A model generated the notes under the pieces. The model was not told the origin of the DNA. It was given only the letters and a program-made list of their open reading frames with translations, and made no database searches. From positions 61,210 through 125,209 of the forward strand of contig NW_008707882.1 of the NCBI RefSeq assembly GCF_000327385.1: a stretch of 64,000 nt of DNA, in the 5' to 3' direction. A program made the position numbers and the translations under genes. Below are positions 37,342 to 64,000 of this stretch, one piece after another (the stretch's first letter is position 1; the number at the start of each line of letters is the position of its first letter). This DNA comes from Lottia gigantea. Taxonomy: Eukaryota > Mollusca > Gastropoda > Lottiidae.

Positions 37342-37800
37342 TCTGCACTGATACGTATATAACTTATAATGTCACCAATTACGAAAACAATTTCCAGCAG
37401 ACGATATAAAATTGTAAATACATTCAGCCTACTCTCAAATTATTAAGCACAATAAAACAATCAACAACTGTAGCCTGGAGGGGTGCAATTACCATTTAGG
37501 TTGGAATAGGTCTGGAATTCATCAAGGTCTGGTCAATTAATGTCTACTTTTCTGAGTATCTGATTCACATTCTTATGCTAATTGAAATATCAAATTATCA
37601 CCAATTACAAATTCAAATTGATACAAATTCAACGACACAAAGTTACAGAACACAAATTGTTCCTCCAAATATGGGTCATTTTCGACATCACAGAAAAATG
37701 TGGCTATATCAGGTACAGTTTTTTGGAGCTTTGTGTAACTAATATGACTGTTTATTATTTAATATTTTTAAAAATATTATTTGGCTACATTGGAAGCATA

Positions 37801-38000
37801 TTAAAGGGCTTGTAAAGAAGCTAAATATGTTATGTGTATCAGGGACACTGATAGCATCAATTTTCACAATTTCAATTTTCAATCAGACTGTGGTTATTGC
37901 AATTCCACTAAAACTAAGGGTTTGATGGCATCACTAATAGCAAATTTTTTTACTGATAACATCATTTGCACCATTCCAAGTTTTTGTCAAGCGTAAATTA
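37801..38000. mobile_element. Foldback element family A, copy 4, right end lost
   Basis: Begins TTAAAGGGCTTGTAAAGAAG and keeps ACTGATAGCATCAATTTTC and AATTCCACTAAAACTAAGGG. After a truncated middle it contains CATTTGCACCATTCCAAG, but no closing CCCTTTAA. The CRE-like core is altered (GATGGCATCACTAATAGC). Confidence 0.7.
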
Positions 38001-38809
38001 TGTGTCTCTGTGTATAAGATAGCATTTAAAGACATACCACAAAGGCCCAGAGATATTATCAGCAGCTTTTGCAATAGAGGCCACATAAAACGCTTAATTT
38101 CATGGATTTGTCTAATAAGGTGTTCTACTCGTTTGATAAAACTCATATACGTACATAAACAACAACTACTAGACTTAAATCGGTATAGAAGTATGAAAAT
38201 ATAGCGGTAATTGGTTCTTTGAAAATATAATGATGCGCTTCTATTGTCGTTTCAACAAGAGTTACCTTGGAGTAAAGAATATAACAAGATGTTTGGGGCT
38301 ATATTAATATGTCTGTATAGTTTATAATAGAGTATCAAATTACCCTCGGGGATTGTGACATAGATAGAATTTAACCATTACCATAATGTACCTACAGGCA
38401 AGGGTATTCATGTGTCATCCGCACATTTCTAGCGAGAATAGAAACTTTCTGAAAGTTTGAACACGATTAGTTAATTAAGTTATTAACCTTCATATTATTC
38501 ATCTATTCAATAAGAAATCGGTCAATAAAACGCAGGAACATAAGGACCGCGTTCAATTTACTACAGATTTGTCTTTACCACAGAACTATTTGATATACTA
38601 AATGGCATTTTATGTTGTAGTAAACATTCATCTTATTCCACTCAAACACTTCATAACAATGTTTCTTTGATTATAAAATATGAAAGGTTACAATAAACCA
38701 TGTACTAACAATCCAACCCGCAAAACGAAACAACAACATATTGGATAGTCGCAGAAAATGAACTTCTGATTATATCAATTAAAAGCAAGTATAAGTAAGT
38801 AACAATTCT
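38001..38809. other. Intergenic, nothing recognised
   Basis: AT-rich. Short ORFs on both strands at 37934-38204 overlap each other and have no support as genes. Confidence 0.45.
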
Positions 38810-38942
38810 ACAGAGGTTAAAAGTTTCACGTTGCAACAACTCTACTGAGGTTAAAGGTTTCAAGCAGGAACAACTATACCTAGGTTAATGGTTTCAAGTA
38901 GGAACAACTATACCTAGGTTAAAGGTTACAAGAAGGAACGCA
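38810..38942. repeat. Short tandem repeat, about 37-bp unit, four copies
   Basis: ACAACTATACCTAGGTTAAAGG followed by TTTCAAG(C/T)AGGA recurs four times, with the first copies more diverged. Confidence 0.75.
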
Positions 38943-39276
38943 TGGAAATAACACGCACGAACGTAGTTCACCACCGTTTTAATAGGTCGAATTGTTAGAA
39001 AAGGCTATAATATTATTTCAAGCCTTCATCTCACATTAAAGGTTTAGAAATGGCTGTAAATGTTAGACGAAGGCTTTGTTGAAATATTATAACCTTTTAA
39101 AAAATTCCACTTAAGTCGAGGAAGAGATCCAAAATGCTTGTGAACTATTCGTGTGTTTTATAACAATACGTAGGTTCATGTGTATACAGGTCGTGATATA
39201 CTGTTACATGGGTAAGATACTTTTCAAGATTGTGCAGTTTCATACCAATTTCTTTGAATATTTTGTGATCATTATA

Positions 39277-41461
39277 TCAAACTCGATTCTTTCTCAATCT
39301 TGATACACCGTAATAAATGTAACGAAATATTTCACCCAGCGTAGTATTCCAATTATCAATAACATCAAGAGTTTTAGGCATTCTGTGTTGATCTCTTTTA
39401 CTCCAGACATGCACAGCATACTTAGTTCTCCACTTAAATCCCGTTTTCACAAATAACAGATCATCTTGCCACCAACCAGGACGGTAGAAGTTCTCCGATT
39501 CTAGATGAAGGGAGGATGTATCATTTTTCCATAGATAATACGCTGTTTTTAACGAATTGGCATAATAGTTTGAATTATTAAAGTGTTTGTAATTGTCGTA
39601 CATCTTCTGTAAGAATGGTGATCGTCTTTCAGCCACAATAACAGCATTGCCCATACCAGTATTAACATCTACTAATCCCATTGTTATATTGTAATTTCGT
39701 AGAGGATTAAACGACTGAATGAAGATCTCATCTGTATCCATATAAATACCCCCATTGGCTGAAACATAAGATAGGAATTACCAGAATGAATTATGTAGAT
39801 GATCAAGTTCAGTTGGGGGCCAGGGACTTATGGAACTTTTCATTAATCTTATCAATCAAACGTCCCAATCGTCTGAAACATTAGACGTGGCATGCCTGAA
39901 GAATGAACACAAGTATTTATTTGCTAATATAAAGTGTGTATTACTATACTATAGCCTTTCAACTGTTAATAAGATGGTAATCTCTAGTATTTAAGGGGCG
40001 TTATGTTTATTTCGTAGGTCAAAAACATTTTTGCTCAAATATTCGAAAACCATGCACCGAAATCGGAAGAAATGTGTCCAATTTACTTATCTGAAAGTTT
40101 TAATTATACCAACCCTGCCTATAAATTTGAACGTCAAAACTATTTAAAAGTTTTAACTTTCTATGTTCGTTATGATTTTTGTTAGGTGTTAAAAAAACTA
40201 CTATACAGAGTTAAACAAAACACACGCGCCTTATTGTAGAGAAATAGGATGGATTCTAAAGGTTTCAAATAAAAATATCAAAAACACCAAAACTAGTTTT
40301 TGATTAACCCTTTTATAACAAATTCAGTTTGATCAAGTAGGTACATAGATGAAATTAGCATATTTAAGAAGGAATGATTTACGATATTTTGTATACTGTC
40401 CCTTTAAATTATATATTGTATCTAAAGTTACAAATAATTGATTGAGTATATAGAGATAACATGCTCTGCATGTGTGACCATTCGGTATTTCAAACAAACG
40501 TTATCTCTTACTCGATAAATTTGTACATTTACCTAACACAGCTGACACAGTCAAAACCAATGGTTTTGTTCCATTTTGTGAACCAAAAATCATAATTTAT
40601 GTATGTTAGAAATGAAGTGGGGGATTGTGGGTATGGGAGGGGGGGGGGGGGCAGATCAGATTTGTTTAGTACAAAGTGTTGATAGGTAGACGACCCCCAG
40701 ACTTATTTTGCATCATGGATGACTTACTTTCACATACCTACGTGTCAATTTCGAGTTTCCGCTTCTAATTTCATTTTGTTTTTAAGAGCTTCTAGACGCT
40801 AAACATACTACTTACCCAATAATATTTGCACCCGTACAATATCAGACAAATGTGCTGGCCATCTTGCAAATTGTCTTGAAATATACTCGGGCTTTTGTCG
40901 ATATATAATTCTTAATTCTGGTACGTCTTTCAACAGTTTCTCCCAATACAGACCAGTTGGCATCACATCACCTACTATATAGATAAACTGTGGTTTCTGG
41001 ATCTTTTTGGCACTGAGTATACAGAGGTAATGTTCTACAAGAAACTTATATTCTGTAAACGTCACATAAAACACAATATTTGGCACTTTGTACCCATCTT
41101 TCGGGAGACGACAAGGAGAGTGGTCTGTGATATTATTTTGAGTAAGGAACCAACGACATAAAATATCTGACGATTTTGAAAGTTCATCACAAAATATATG
41201 ACGTGGTAAAGTTGCTACTGACGGATCAAATCGCATCCAGTCATCTATAATACAACTTTTCTTTCCATCATCTCGCTGTCTGGAAATTGGTTTTGTTGGT
41301 GCGATTAAACTAAAATTTGAAGATATTTCATGCAGAAACGTTAGCCCGTCTTTAACCTGTTTGTTTGATTTTTCCAAAAAAGACAAAGTCTGTAAAAACA
41401 CTACTACCACGATAAATAGCACAATACTGAAAACAGTGGCGTAACGATTGTACGTCTTCAT
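39277..41461 (-). CDS. Golgi-type glycosyltransferase with DxD motif (Gly_transf_sug / GT32-like)
   Basis: Two exons, 41461-40816 and 39758-39277 (stop TGA... read on the minus strand as TAG/TGA-type end at 39277), join in phase (G|CC) to give 375 residues. A short cytoplasmic tail and one membrane anchor (about residues 8-28) make it a type II membrane protein. A Ser/Lys stem follows, with N-glycosylation sites such as NFS and NIT. The catalytic domain includes ARWPAHLSDIVRVQILLANG then GIYMDTDEIF, where D223-x-D225 is the metal/sugar-nucleotide binding DxD and NGG precedes it, as in the Gly_transf_sug family (OCH1, alpha-1,4-galactosyltransferase relatives). Later residues GMGNAVIVAE and WWQDDLLF fit the acceptor side. 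The acceptor sugar is unknown. The 1.06-kb intron contains a G-run near 40640. Length and completeness suggest a functional gene. Confidence 0.88.
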
Positions 41462-42352
41462 TTTCCGATTACGTTATTACTGTATCAATGCTGTGTGGCA
41501 TAGAGTTAATTTCATATACTAAACCGTTAATTTTGCCTAGGCATCAATAAAATCCATGCGGTATGCAATATTTTCTTTACATGCGATTTATCACAATACA
41601 ATTTCCTTAAGTGTTTGTCACTTATGAATATGTCTTAGTAACAACAATGGTGTTTGGCAACACATGTTGTCTTGCAATAAATTCAAAATAAAACCAAATC
41701 GTTACTGGTCACAGATGGACGCTACAGATCTAGAAATGTAATAAGTAGGTCAAGGTAGGATTTAAATCCCCGACTCGCCGAATTTCTGGGTTTACCCACC
41801 TCAAGTCCAGCAGTTACTCAGAATGATACAAACCAATCACGTATTTTTGGATATCCTGGTTTCAGCTCGGGACACAGGATTTCTAAAAAATAAAGTTTGC
41901 GTCTCCAGTGTGAAATCTTTTTTTTTTAACATTTGCTCTCCTGCATTCTGTGTTGCACTCCCCGTAATGCTTTTATCAACGATAAAAAGAACATCGCCCA
42001 GCCTTGAGAGATTGCAAAATAATAACAAGGAAGTATTGTGATTAAACTATATATTAACAAAAACATTGAATATAATAACACATTGCACTGCCTCCCAATA
42101 AATAATAAGTTACTTATATAAACTATTATAGCCTAATAACCAGTCTTCCATCCATTCATAACATATACAATTTACACATATCGTAATATACAGGGCTTTG
42201 TTGGTGGAAAATTTGTTAAACGTTAATCAGAGGCCAGTTGTTAATAAATGTGTGTAGAAAGAGATAATTCATGGATTAAACAGGCCCTGCAACGCGCTAA
42301 AAAACGGTTGTCTCAATTGACCCACAATGACTACGGCAACAATTGATCCTAT
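41462..42352. other. Intergenic upstream of the glycosyltransferase
   Basis: The promoter of the glycosyltransferase should lie here, but no clear TATA box is seen. GGATTTAAATCCCCGACTCG near 41758 resembles a pol III B box and may be a SINE scrap. A minus/plus pair of short ORFs at 41823-42041 is not supported. Confidence 0.35.
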
Positions 42353-42565
42353 GGGCCATATGCAGGGCTCGTACTTTACCTAAACTTTGACTAAAGTTAG
42401 ACTAGTAGTCGAACTGAAGGTATGCATCGGTCGACCTTTACGAAAGTCGTCATTAAATTTGACTATCAAATGTAGAAAATGAAAGCCTTAATCTTAACTT
42501 TGTAAAGTTCGACTTTAGCCAAAATTCAACTTTAGTCAAGGTAAGAGCGCTGCATACGGCCCTAA
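42353..42565. mobile_element. Foldback (MITE-like) element G
   Basis: Ends are inverted: GGGCCATATGCAGGGCTCGT at the left and GAGCGCTGCATACGGCCC at the right. Inside, CCTAAACTTTGACTAAAGTT pairs with AACTTTAGTCAAGGTAAGAG, so it could fold for most of its ~210 bp. No coding sequence. It lies between NALCN and the glycosyltransferase. Confidence 0.7.
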
Positions 42566-43195
42566 GAATTTTTGAAGAACGGGAGCTAAGATGTTTTAGC
42601 ACGCCATGAGATAATTCAGAACCTCTTTTCATCAATAAATTTTCTAATAAAACATTAAGTATTTCATTATATTACACCAATCTTAAAAGCACATCTTTAC
42701 AATTAGTTCATCCAGAAATATTTAATGGAAAAATGGCTGCAAACTTTTCAACAACAGGTCCCTCATTCAAGGGTAATTTAGTCTATAAAGATAACAACGG
42801 TATTTTTTCTATATGAGTTATCTGGTCCGATGTTATCTTATCTTATTCATAATCAATTTATCACCATTCAAAAGTTGTTGTCCTTACTTTTAATAACAAA
42901 TAAGCTAATTTAGTGGCAAAAAAAAAGCGTTTTTGATATTCACTTTCGAGCACAGAAAATCTTTTTTTGAAAAAATAAATTTAGATTACCAAATGACTTT
43001 CAGGGCCATAACTACGGTCTTTTTTCTATGAGGCAAAAACACGTTGTATTCAAAGTCAGTTATTTCTTTCATCGCAACTCTTACAATAGACTTTAAATGG
43101 TTTCTATCTTACTGTAGACATCAAATAATAATTTTGTCATACTCGGCATGAACCATATGCCACAATTTTCTTGACGTAGTTACGGCTCTGAGCTT
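42566..43195. other. Intergenic downstream of NALCN
   Basis: AT-rich sequence that may include the NALCN 3' UTR. Nothing else recognised. Confidence 0.4.
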
Positions 43196-43201
43196 TTTAT
43201 T
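43196..43201 (-). promoter_or_regulatory. Candidate NALCN polyadenylation signal
   Basis: AATAAA on the minus strand, about 46 bases past the stop codon. Such a short 3' UTR would be unusual for this gene, so it may be chance. Confidence 0.25.
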
Positions 43202-43246
43202 GGATTTCTGAAAATTTACCAAACGTTAAGAATATGTTTTGATTGT

Positions 43247-64000
<20,754 letters not shown>

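Overview
The window is AT-rich animal nuclear DNA. It has spliced protein-coding genes with GT..AG introns, a 5'-truncated LINE, foldback (MITE-like) elements and many minisatellites. I infer a mollusc, probably a gastropod: the NALCN channel carries a lysine in the domain II selectivity filter with glutamates in domains III and IV. That is the 'EKEE' form reported for pond snail and other protostomes, not the vertebrate 'EEKE'. The organism is not named by any marker in the window. There are two assembly gaps (17462-17575 and 59158-59207).

Layout. 1-2165: two minisatellites (23-bp and 51-bp units). 2300-7122 (+): ten 3'-terminal exons of an unrecognised gene whose C-terminal domain looks like an inactive DUF4347/CHAT-type fold. 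7559-18147 (-): an eight-exon unrecognised gene, tail-to-tail with the first; one exon is cut by a gap. 18.2-33.9 kb: no host gene found, but minisatellites, three foldback families and a LINE 3' end. 33904-34926 (+): an intronless class A GPCR with a non-canonical DRY motif. 35-39 kb: intergenic, with two foldback copies and one small orphan ORF. 39277-41461 (-): a two-exon type II membrane glycosyltransferase with a DxD motif. 43247-63536 (-): the last 28 coding exons of NALCN, from the domain II pore to the stop. All reading phases agree and give 1191 codons plus stop; the 5' half lies beyond 64000.

The most striking signals are in the NALCN introns. The intron before the exon for domain III segment S1 is almost entirely a tandem array of about 60 copies of a roughly 42-bp unit. 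That unit is the 3' splice site plus the first ~25 bases of the exon itself, so the true acceptor is the last of dozens of near-identical decoys. The last NALCN intron holds a 51-bp minisatellite containing an apparently exact 338-bp duplication 1748 bp apart, each copy with a foldback element. The long ORFs in these arrays are repeat artefacts, not genes.

Exon joins were worked out by eye from splice consensus, reading phase and remembered family sequences. No alignment or database search was run, and copy numbers are estimates.
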